Source: Eretmocerus hayati (lineage: Eukaryota; Arthropoda; Insecta; Hymenoptera; Aphelinidae). From it: 64,000 bases of DNA. Both the position numbers and the translations under genes were made by a program. Below, in pieces: positions 54,746-64,000 of this stretch. The DNA lies in contig CM056741.1 of the NCBI GenBank assembly GCA_029851415.1, positions 83,900,282 to 83,964,281 on the forward strand. Reading direction: 5' to 3'. Below the pieces are notes generated by a model. The model worked only from the letters and a program-made list of their open reading frames with translations, searched no databases and was not told the DNA's origin. How positions within the stretch are numbered: position 1 is the first letter of the stretch; each line of letters begins with the position of its first letter.

Positions 54746-55983
54746 TTTAGACCCTCGCCTGCGGCTCGGGCCTGAAGAAAGTCACTCGGAGTGCGAAAAT
54801 CATCGTTTGCGCCCTTGTATCATAATATACTATTCTAGTGGTTCCTTCCAAATTTCCGTAAGAACATCACTAAAGAAGACCATAAAATCAGATTACAATG
54901 GAAAAGTGTTAGAGAGATGATGAAAAATGACAAGATAATTCGAGGATAACGGAAAGATAACTAAACGATGAAAAGATAACTCAAAGATGACGTTGAGTTA
55001 GGAAGATAATCAAACGATACCTTAAAGTTAATCTTAGCTGATAAGATAGACGTGGATAGAATAAGTACTTAGATACACGCGATATCGATTATCATAAAAA
55101 CTGCTAGAGGCGCTGAAGAAACTATGTAGAATGCTAGCGCACCGAGTAGCGCCAGTCTGTCTCAATCCATCGTAGGGTGAAGTCGGTGCCACTCCTGATA
55201 CAGAAGAGTGTACCATTTAATCATTATCAAGCAATTGTAATCTTCTAATTCACACATTCACTCCCATGCATATACACACACACTCGTACACATACACATT
55301 CACACTTACTCACACACATACATATTCAACTACCGCACTTTACATTGCACTGACCCAAACACACAAATTCAATTATTCCATATAATAGTTATTATATATT
55401 GTTTCATCCATTTTGTACAATCCAACAGTAGCAAGAAACTCTGCAAGCAGCACACCGTAAGACCGCGCAGAAGAGTGGATTGCGACGTGGACATTACGAC
55501 TGAAAAGCTCTAGGATCATCATGGATGGCTGCACTGGTAAATAATTACATTAACCATTTAATATTATGAGCCAAGGTTCTTCAGGTTCATAAGCTATGGG
55601 TTCTCTGTTCTTACCAGACCGTCGGGCCAGGGTGCAAGGTATTTTCTGAATGTTAATTCTAAGGTGTTGAGTTCAGTATAGATTTATTGAAAGGTAAGTT
55701 ATGAATCCGAGAGAGAGAGACTATACAAGTATTCGTTATTCTACTGATTCTATGATGGTACGAGAGAATCAAGGGCTGAGACTACTCGTCTTCGGATGCT
55801 GCTAATCACTGAGTCTACGCTACGAGTGTGAGTGGTTGGCTGTGATTCTAGAAGCCTCATGTATGCGGTGAGTGTCCGCGGTCCACTGTTAGGACAGAGG
55901 CCCGGATCAGCGTTCCTTCACCGCTTCTATACTCGTTCCCTTACTGACGTCAAATGCGCGTCGGCACCTCTGTTCTGGCGCAA
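54746..55983. other. unassigned intergenic
   Basis: A degenerate 'agataac'-type repeat lies at about 54935-55030 and a CA-rich low-complexity stretch at about 55260-55340. No coding frame is supported. Confidence 0.4.
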
Positions 55984-56372
55984 GCTTGCATCAGTGCCAC
56001 GATCATAAAGACGAGTCTGGCCACTCCGTAGGGTGCACGCGTTGCTCAGGTGATGCCGCCGCAGTCGGTTTTTGCCAATATGTCCGCCTCGAGGGAGGCG
56101 ATCTGATTGACTGGAAGAAACAACAAACTGGAGCAAACATTCGCTCCAGGTTGGCGGTCGTCCGGCTGCTGAAGATTCATAACACATCGCTGTACTGTTG
56201 TAGATATTGAAGTTTCAAAATCGCCAGCTGCCGTTCTTTCAGACAATTAGATTGCCTCTCTCGAGGCGGTCATATTGGCAAAAAGCCGACTGCTGTGGCA
56301 TCACCTGAGCAACGCGTGCGTCCTACGGAGTAGCCAGACCTTTCTTCATGATCACGGTCAGTGCACTCGAGC
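55984..56372. mobile_element. foldback element with ~145-bp arms
   Basis: 55984-56130 is the inverse of 56228-56372 (shared CACGCGTTGCTCAGGTGATG and CAATATG(T/A)CCGCCTCGAG), with about 97 bases between. The arms are GC-richer than the surroundings. No target duplication was resolved and there is no transposase. Confidence 0.75.
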
Positions 56373-56439
56373 TCGAACGTTCTCGAAGGCTCTAGGCTAA
56401 CACTTCTGAGTCGTGGCTATCAATTCTTGCACGCGTGGT

Positions 56440-57345
56440 TGGTGCACAACTGGAAAAATTGATTTCGATTTTGCTCACTCGACTGCTCAGATCTCCTTGG
56501 TCCAAAATAACTCTACTTGAGCTCATTTTGCAGCTCTTTTCAACCATTCTAAGAGCTATTTAGTAAAATTTCTGCGCAGCTCAATAGATTTTCGCAAAAT
56601 CAATCTGAAGCCCCGTAGAATTTCATAAAAGTCGAGTCGTTATGCAAACCCCCACAACTCTGGCGGAAATCGATGGATTTAGATGATTCAAAGAGCATCT
56701 AAAACTAGAAGTCAAGAACTTCAAAATCCGTTCCTTAAAAATTATTCTAGCTTGTTTCTGGTCTGAGCTGTGACTGTTTTTGTAACCACGAAAGGTGAAG
56801 AAATTGGGCTCATGGTGGTATCCCTCTGAATTTTTCCAATTTTTTCCATGTTGTTGGTGAGAGGAACCAAGATCAGTGCTTATACCTGTGAAAAAATGAG
56901 TCCATCCATAATTTCTGAATGACTGGTCTTTTTTTTTAGAAAGATCATCCTCTACAAAAAGCGTCACAGCTCGGACCAGGAACAAGCTAGGAGTAATCAC
57001 CCACCCACCAGGAATAACTTTCAAAAACGGATTTTGAAGCTCTTGGCTTCTCCTTTCAGATGCTTCTCAAATCATCTGAATCCATAAATTTCCGGTAGAC
57101 TTGCAGTGGTTTGCGTAACGACCCAGTTTTTGTGAGATTTTGCGAGGCTTCAGATTGATTTTGCAAGAATCTATTGAGCTGTGCATGAAAAATACCAAGC
57201 AAATAGCTCTCAAAGTGCTTGAAGAAAGATACAAAATGAGCCCAAGGAGAGTTAATTTGGACCAAGGAGATCCGAGCAGTTGAGTGAGTAAAATACAAAT
57301 TTATTTTTTTCAGGTGTGCACGAACTTTCGACCGGTAGTGTATAG
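56440..57345. mobile_element. ~0.9-kb foldback with a Tc1-like terminus
   Basis: The left half is the inverse of the right half over most of its length (CTCAGATCTCCTTGGTCCAA near 56489 against TTGGACCAAGGAGATCCGAG near 57258; TCAAAATCCG near 56722 against CGGATTTTGA near 57026). The right end reads CGACCGGTAGTGTA, the inverse of TACACTACCGGTCG; the left end lacks it. This suggests a truncated non-autonomous element. Confidence 0.65.
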
Positions 57346-57649
57346 TCTCATTTTGTTTTGGAATTTTTAAGAATTTCCCTGACCGAAATTATTTCAGGGT
57401 AGCAAACATTTGAAAATCTCTCCACTATACGACATTACAACTAGAATCGAATTCTCGTACATTCAGTGTATGTATGGACGATAAGATCAATCCATCCATC
57501 TGATAGCGTCAATATATCTTAGGTACATCAGCGAACTTAAATCAGAAAGTATTTCCTACATATATAATCTTCAAGTAATTTCTTACAGTAGCTGATCTCC
57601 GGTTCCATACACGAGTTCTCAGTAAATATATAAATGGTATGATAATTCG

Positions 57650-58060
57650 TTTTGGTAGCGTGGGAGTTCATAACTGAAAATGTTCCAGTAGTTTAGGACC
57701 ATATATTCGTGCAGTGACGCGAAAACGATCCAAATTTCCCAGAATGTTGATGGATTCCATTGTATCAAAGGCATACTGTTCAATTTGTGAATTCAATTTG
57801 GTAGCGTGAGAAAGATATTCGAATATATTGGAGATTCAAATTCACTTCAGTAGCGTAAGTACGTGATTGAAATAGTCCACGGATGACATTTTGGCAGCGT
57901 AAAAACCTTCTGCTAAGAGATCTATAAACAATTGAAGTGATAGCGTAAGAATCTACCTCCCGAAAAATCTCAAAACGATCCCAATGTGGTAGCATGAATA
58001 CACTCAATATCTGATCAGTTCCATGAGCGATTGAAATGTTAGCGTGTTCTTTTGCTCGAG
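57650..58060. repeat. ~48-bp degenerate repeat around TAGCGTRAG
   Basis: TAGCG(T) or near matches occur at 57656, 57802, 57851, 57896, 57941, 57990 and 58040; the last six are 45-50 bp apart. The units are otherwise diverged. Confidence 0.55.
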
Positions 58061-58277
58061 TAAAGATATTCCGCTACTACTATAGTATTATTGCCAAGGA
58101 GAGATGTTGATTGATGTATCTTAATACTATCTCTGTCTTTCTCTAGATATTTGCTATGTTGGATATATGGAATACTTTTAGCATCAACTGCTGAAGGAAT
58201 GAATATATTCATTTTATCCTCAAGAGTTATAATTTACTGAATTTAACCAGTCTCCTTCTCTCGCATCAAAAATCGTC

Positions 58278-59040
58278 TCAAAATTGGATTATAAGATTTT
58301 GATAGTTCGAAATCTCACATTCTAGCTCTTCCTTGAGAATCTTCATCCTCATGTATTGGCATGCCATCCTCACGCGATATTCCGTCAACGTATCCTGTAT
58401 TTGGTTCGCCCATCGTGAGTCTTGATTTTTCCAGTATGAAATTCCATCGACTTTGGTATTTACAATCCATTCATCATGAGTTATTTCCTCTTCCGTGTGA
58501 ATATCTGCGTCCTGTGATCTTAAATATTCATTCACACGTGACAAACTTCTGCTTACGATGCTCCTGGTTGCATTTATTGTCTCAACTTGCAATAGTTTCC
58601 CATGTAAATTTCATCTCTGGGTAAACATAACATATATCCTAAAACAAGTCTTCTCACGATTAGACAAGAGAACCCTCCAGGCAAAAGACCCTTGCGACGT
58701 ATAGAACAATGATGGAGATCAATAGATAGTATAGTCCTGGATAAATGAGGTGGGAGAATGAATTGTCATCTTATTGATATTATTTTTGGGTTTCATTAAT
58801 TCGTTCGCCCAACTGTTCTATCTGCATGGCTACGATGCCACCTGATTCCCTCTGTGACATCCGGTTTTTATTGCATTCCATGCTCGATTTAGTTTTGTTC
58901 CTCGCTGAAGATACGGTTTCAAATTGATGCTGTGAATTATAACTTCTTGCGTATACTCGGACCACGCGTATACTTCTTCTTAAATTTCGTTCTGTCAGAG
59001 CCAAGTGGACTTCAAAGGAGGTACCGGATTTATTAAATCA
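58278..59040 (-). other. two minus-strand open frames of unknown nature
   Basis: 58592-58278 (about 105 codons, helical, ending KILKEELECEISNYQNLIIQ) and about 59040-58780 (VHLALTERNLRRSIRVVRV start, polar end) are open, but I recognise no family or good splice pairing between them. They could be exons of a decayed host gene or chance frames. Confidence 0.2.
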
Positions 59041-59394
59041 TGATTTCGAGTCACCACAAGAGATACATTTAATTTCACCGTCCGATTTTCATGTAGTTCG
59101 AGTGCGTCCCAAGTGCTCCAGAATCCGTTCGCCATCTGTTCCCATCAACTAAATTGGAGATTCTACCTGTACCGTCTTCTTTCTTACTGCCTTCGCTTTA
59201 AAAACAAGCTAATGTAAGCTCCAATCGGACTTTTAGATTTTGAGTAATCGACGTTTACGCTTCTTCGGATTTTTCGTGCAGTCAACTGCAATTCTCCACC
59301 ATTAACCATCCGTAATCTTCTCATTTTTCATTTTCCGACTCGTGGAAGTATTCGGAAACTTAGATACGTAGATTATCTACCTTTTGGAACATTT

Positions 59395-60051
59395 ACAAGG
59401 TAAATCGGCAGAAAGTCATATTTGGACGTAAAATTTTGTGCTCTTTCAGAATCCGGAGTAAAAAATAGGGGTTTTCATTTGAAAAAAAACCGTTTCTAAC
59501 CTCAAAAATATCATCAAGGTCACATTCAAGGTAAAATCTGAGACCATATTCGAGCTTCCCCCTTGATTTTAGGAGACACGTGCTTCGGGGTTCTTCGATC
59601 CCCGGAGCCAATTCCAAATTCCGCGAGTCGAGGTCATATTCAAGGTCATAGGTCAAGGGTCAGAATGGGGCTGAGAAACTTCTCTGAGAGGTACCTCTCA
59701 AAACAAGACTATCACACTAGGTGTGGTACGTTCATCCACCTTCCAGATACTTCTGGACCCAAAATGACTCTTGAAGGTCATCTAAAACATCGGCAAAAGG
59801 TCATATTTGCACGTAAAATTTTGTGCTCTTTCAGAATCCGGAGTCAAAAATAGGGGTTCCCATTTGAAAAAACCGTTCTAACCTCCAAAAAAGAACCATC
59901 AAGGTCACATTCAAGAACAAATCTGAGACCATATTCGAGCTTCCCCCTCGATTTTAGGAGACACGTGTTTCGGGGTTTTTCGATCCCCGGAGCCGATTTC
60001 GAGTCTTTAAGGGAGGGAACTGACTTTTGGGACACCCTGTATGTGACTCCG
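59395..60051. mobile_element. transposon end with a ~210-bp direct duplication
   Basis: About 59400-59612 and 59790-60000 are near-identical (TTTTGTGCTCTTTCAGAATC, GAGACCATATTCGAGCTTCC). The second copy continues to GACTTTTGGGACACCCTGTA, a terminal-repeat-like word (inverse TACAGGGTGTCCCAAAAGTC) seen at the ends of several insect DNA transposons. The partner end was not found. Confidence 0.5.
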
Positions 60052-60104
60052 GTGAATAACTCGCACATTGAATCATTCATTTCTTTTGAATAACTTCCTT
60101 GCCT

Positions 60105-60645
60105 GAAAATCTTGACATTCCTCGACGATGACTACCCAAACTCTTTTTGTGATGCATCAGACAGAATCCAGTTGAGCGTTTTTCATCCAACATCCAGTGA
60201 AGTAGTTGCTTGCTGTTTGATGTGGCTCCAAGCATCAGTTGGGCCCAAATATTGGCATTAGAAATGAGCACTCACCATTTCTGGCTTCTCAGAATTAGAT
60301 CATAATACTGAAGCTGCGTTAGATAATTGGTGCAGCCAGTAAGAACTACAAGAGAGACACATTCTGTGTGATCATTCTGATCACCACTTATTCTGTTATT
60401 GGAAGTTTGTGATTGATTAACGAGTAACGCACCCTCACCATAACAATCCAGTACTTGTAAGCTAGAAACGGTGAATGCTGATATTTAAAGGCAACACTTG
60501 CATCCACCTCATGCATGGAGGCACATCAAACAGCAGACAACTACTTCACTGTATGTTGGATGGAATACGCTCAACTTGATTCTGTCTGATGCACCACAGA
60601 AGAAGTTTGGGTAATCATCGTCGAGGAATGTCAACATTCTATGGT
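60105..60645. mobile_element. inverted repeat with ~125-bp arms
   Basis: 60105-60230 is the inverse of 60520-60645 (shared TTGACATTCCTCGACGATGA and TGTTTGATGTG). About 290 bases of unique sequence lie between. Probably a foldback or MITE. Confidence 0.65.
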
Positions 60646-61117
60646 GGGAATTTGATCAGAAGTGATTGACGATTCAATATGCAAATTATTCACTGTAGTC
60701 ACATATATTATGCCACTATTGCTCTATTTCATAAGTCAGATAACACTTCGACTGATGATCTGACAATTCTCTCCCTCAAACTTATGGCTCCAGAAGCCCG
60801 CTAACTCGCACCCTTCTTCACTTCACTGTGCACAATCAACGTGATGACAGGTGGCCTCACTGCACCTCAGCTGTAGAAAAAAGCCAGAAGCAGCTGCTTA
60901 TGAGAGTAATTGGTCCAATTGGGGGTCGCCCAATTGGTTCGAAAATATGTTTCGAGCATCAAACAAGCAGGGTCCAAATTGTCATTATTTCATCTGGAGC
61001 CAGCTGTCACACGTACGCAATACCAACGCGCGCGGGTTCGCGTGTGTGTATCAGTAACTGCCCTCATGACGTAGGAATCACGTGACATCGATTTGAATCG
61101 GAGCTATTTTTAATTAT
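60646..61117. other. unassigned
   Basis: Only a small palindrome is noted (CCAATTGGG-GGTCG-CCCAATTGG near 60924). Confidence 0.35.
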
Positions 61118-62452
61118 TCATTGTAAATTGAATATTGACTCCAAAACTATTCTGTTTCGACCGAAAATTCTCTCTTGGTCTGCGCTACCGGAAGCATATT
61201 CTACATTGTCAATCGCTCGACAATGCAAGTTCCTTATTACGCGTATCCACTCTCGACCTGTGAACGGAGAACGTTCAGCATCTGTTGAATGAATATTTAA
61301 ATTATACCTATGTTTTTTAAGATGTAATTCAAGGCTGATGTATCCGCTGATCTGGATTTGTCGACCGCAGTATGACGTTGGCAGCGGGCCTGTAGAATGA
61401 ACTTGAATATCCTTGAAGTACTGCTTCGCCAATTGCTTATTCATGATTGTCACGGCTGCGCCCGAGTCGATTTCAAACTAGACTTGGCTGTCGTTGACTT
61501 GAATACACTTGATGATTTTGTTACGTTCATTTACGTACTCGATTTGTGGAATTTCCTGGATGTCGTGCAGATCATCAGATTCTTTTAATGTAGTTGCTTC
61601 GATGTCGTGCACTTGGGATAACTTCTTCTTGAAGCATGGAGCTGCAATGTGTCCCTTCTTAAGTCAGAAGAGACACCCCATGAAGGCAGCTTGCACTCTG
61701 TAGCATAGTGATTTTGATTACACCTCTAGCAACGAATGCTTCCGTTAGGCTTGTTTGTAGAATTTGAATCTGAAGGTGTACTGGTTTTTCTTTGGGCTTT
61801 TGAATCTTCGGTGCTCCGGCATTACTTCGTTTGGGTTTTGAAGATCGTCGATTTGCGCTTTGCCCAGCGCGAATGGCGTTGACTTCAGAATCGGTACGAT
61901 TTTGCGCTCCCTCGTGATTCAGCGCGCCGGCTTCTTTTTCAGACAATTCCATTGCTATGGCGGTTTGGAGGACCTTTCCATATGTTAGATCCTTAGTCCC
62001 AAGTGATCGACTCTGGATTCGTCGATTCGAGATTCCGTAGACGAACTGGTTGCGTAGAGCTTCCTTGGAAAAATCTCCAAACCCAAACTTTTGGCTCAAT
62101 TCATTCAACGCGTTCGAGTAGGTTTGCACATCCTCGTTTGCTCACTTTTTCCTCGGAATGAGTTTGAAATTTTCAGCGATCTCGAGTGTGACTGGAGCGC
62201 ACAACTCTTCCAATTTCGAAATTCACTGATCGATCTTGATCTTACACACTTCCGAATCACCCACTAGATCACATAAACTGGCATAACCTTTCTCACCGAT
62301 GCATGTAGCACGTGTGAAGTAAAATCGTCGCTCGTTGAAAGAATGCCTTGTGCTTCCAACGAACACTGCAATCTTGTGTAACATTGCTCGAGATTCATTG
62401 AACTTGGCTTGAAAAACTGTACTTGAGAAGGTGGATTCATAATTGTAGCCAT
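61118..62452 (-). pseudogene. truncated gypsy-type gag-protease fragment
   Basis: Read on the minus strand, a gag begins with ATG at 62452 (MATIMNPPSQVQFFKPSSMN) with the start of a capsid-like domain. It continues after breaks as 62129-61659 with a basic linker. A zinc-knuckle remnant (RCNQNHYATEC in another frame, with a stop at its first loop) lies near 61690-61730. A protease with FEIDSGAAVTIMN follows (about 61445-61480), open to 61118. Nothing of RT follows, so the element is truncated. Several stops and frameshifts show it is old. It is a different family from E1 and E2. Confidence 0.7.
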
Positions 62453-62717
62453 CTTCGTTTTTGAATCTGTACTCTGATTTGATGTAGAGTTGCCGTCGTC
62501 TTCACCCTGAAAAAACTGGCTTACTTGGAAGTATTGAATGTAGGAAGTCAATTATAATCGTTTGCTGCTGCTCGTTGACGAAGGGTGTAACTTGCTTCGG
62601 AGCAGCTTCGACCGTTGAGGATCTCGTGTGCTACGTCCTTGCTAGGCCATCAGCTATAGTATTGAAGCACTTGAAAACTTGAAAACTTGGGAACTTGTAC
62701 CGTACTCATCGCCAAAC
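62453..62717 (-). other. leader of the minus-strand gypsy fragment
   Basis: Non-coding stretch between the gag ATG and the LTR end. TTTGGCGATGAG (minus strand) just inside 62717 is a plausible primer-binding site. Confidence 0.4.
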
Positions 62718-63060
62718 TGTTGTGTATGACAGGGTAGGAAATGCTGAGGGTTGAGAAACTCCAACACTAGTGTACAATAATAATTACATTGTTCATTACC
62801 TATCCATAATCAACTAGTTATAGACCACAAGTATTATATATACTGCAGCTCGGGAGTGAACAGTGCCAGCGTACAGCCATGTCTGTCGCGGCTCGCGCTC
62901 GCTGACTTGCTCACGCATGCCCACACACGTACTCGAACGTACCCGCATTATCAATCACTTGGTCGAGCATTGCTCTCGCTCCAACATAATCTATGACAGA
63001 ATTAATGAGGAAGTGGTGACAAAAGATAAAATAAAACTCGACCTTTATCACTAAAGTTGC
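62718..63060 (-). repeat. probable LTR of the minus-strand gypsy fragment
   Basis: On the minus strand the sequence ends ...CATACACAACA at 62718, directly before the candidate PBS. A TATATATAA box lies at about 62836-62846. The outer boundary was not resolved; 63060 is an approximate limit before the next repeat. Confidence 0.4.
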
Positions 63061-63079
63061 ATTGAAAGGCTGATGTGGA

Positions 63080-63465
63080 AGTAAAGGGTGATATCTTCAC
63101 CTCCACCTATTTTAGAAGAATCTCATTTCATTTCATTTCATAGTATAGCACATTCCAGAAAAACTTCGGGTGTTTCTATTGAAATTCATAAGTATCCTGG
63201 TCGTTAATCAAACGCACATGTTGATTGAGTTGATTAACAATGAATTGAAGGTTGTGGGAGAACAACTTGGAACTAGAAAGTGATATCTTTACTTTCACCC
63301 GTGACCACTCCCTATTTTAGAAGGACCTCATTTCATTGTATTGTACATAAAGCATAGTACATTCCAGAAGAACTTCAGGTGCTTCTATCAAAATTAATAA
63401 GTACCCTGGTCTTTGATGAAACGCACATGATTATAGAGCTGATTAACAATGAGTAGAAGGTCAGT
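63080..63465. repeat. ~195-bp direct tandem duplication
   Basis: 63085-63265 and 63278-63462 share 'cctattttagaag', 'tagtacattccagaa(g/a)aactt', 'aaacgcacatg' and 'gattaacaatga'. The copies are moderately diverged. Confidence 0.7.
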
Positions 63466-63742
63466 TCTGTCCATAAATGCCTCTGGTCATGCGATGCCTC
63501 ACTTCAGCATATTCAGGGACTGACGCGAGCAGATGATGTTGACTGATTGAGCGAATCCGGAGACCAAAGTCTAAAGTCTTGGTTGAACTCAAATCTGCTC
63601 AGTAACAGAAAGATACGGCCAAAAAGTGGAAGGAGAAGAGAAATCCCAAGAAACATTGCATGCTGCGCAGCGTCTCCCCGCAACGTGGACAAAAAACTAT
63701 CATAAGTGATTTGGAGGTTTTTTTCGTCCTTGATGTTTAATA
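63466..63742. other. unassigned
   Basis: No frame or repeat of note. Confidence 0.3.
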
Positions 63743-63834
63743 TATAGGTTGATTATTCGGTCTCATCGATCTTGAAGGACGGGACTCCGTCCTTCCGTCC
63801 TTCAAGATCGATGTGACCAAATAATCAACCTATA
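63743..63834. repeat. 40-bp-arm hairpin
   Basis: 63743-63782 pairs with 63795-63834 at 38 of 40 positions, with a 12-base loop. It starts TATAGGTTGATTATT and has TCGATCTTGAAGGACGG near the loop. It may be a transposon relic, or could give a small-RNA precursor if transcribed. The sequence after it to 64000 shows nothing recognisable. Confidence 0.8.
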
Positions 63835-64000
63835 CAGACAAAAAACTCGTGCGCGAACTCAGCTTTACCCTGGTACGACATCACTGAGCCTGAGCACCAT
63901 GCATTAGGGTACCACCAACGCGTCAATGACTAAGACCTAACCTAAATTTCCAAGAGACGTCGCATACTTTTTTAAAGGTGGTTAGAGGGCAAAATCTGCC

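Noticed and set aside
48856..57345. One 8.5-kb Tc1-like element joining the TACACTACCGGTC ends
   Set aside because: Only about 15 terminal bases match, the inner sequences differ, and no transposase lies between.
1..64000. tRNA or rRNA genes
   Set aside because: No tRNA-like A/B-box cloverleaf or rRNA core was noticed by eye; a tRNAscan run could overturn this.

Overview
This window looks like repeat-rich insect genomic DNA, perhaps hymenopteran, though the order is a guess. It holds no operons or bacterial genes. It holds Ty3/gypsy-type LTR retrotransposons with insect-style env, cut-and-paste and foldback elements, a ~480-bp satellite array and microsatellites. I found no tRNA, rRNA or CRISPR, and no convincing complete host gene.

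Positions 1-9900 and 45594-about 46990 are one ~480-bp satellite array. It includes an orientation switch near 2630, a higher-order block at 2630-6432, a 735-bp inverted-repeat transposon at 1013-1747 and a complex foldback region at 7706-9088. The 35.7 kb between 9901 and 45593 is a single LTR retrotransposon, called E1 here, inserted in the satellite with a CTAT target duplication. E1 has LTRs, gag with two zinc knuckles, a decayed pol (protease, RT, RNase H, an OTU-like domain, integrase) and a decayed env whose signal-peptide exon lies in the 5' leader. It was later hit three times: a 1.36-kb inverted-arm insertion in gag (11775-13135, CGAT duplication); a 19.7-kb tandem gypsy element (13773-33463, AGGT duplication); and a hAT-like foldback in the TATA box of the 3' LTR (44272-45407, ATATATAA duplication).

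The tandem element, called E2, is LTR-body-LTR-body-LTR. Each body encodes a Gag rich in N, Q and RGG instead of zinc knuckles, a Pol reached by a GGGAAAC -1 frameshift signal, and a third coiled-coil protein where env would be expected. Copy A has open frames but an altered protease motif. Copy B has the normal protease motif but two stops in pol. The few differences among the three LTRs suggest E2 is young.

From 47 to 64 kb the DNA is a mosaic of small inverted-repeat elements (Tc1-like, piggyBac-like and unclassified foldbacks), short tandem arrays, a minus-strand RING-finger-like gene remnant near 53 kb, and a truncated minus-strand gypsy gag-protease fragment with an LTR end at 61.1-63 kb.
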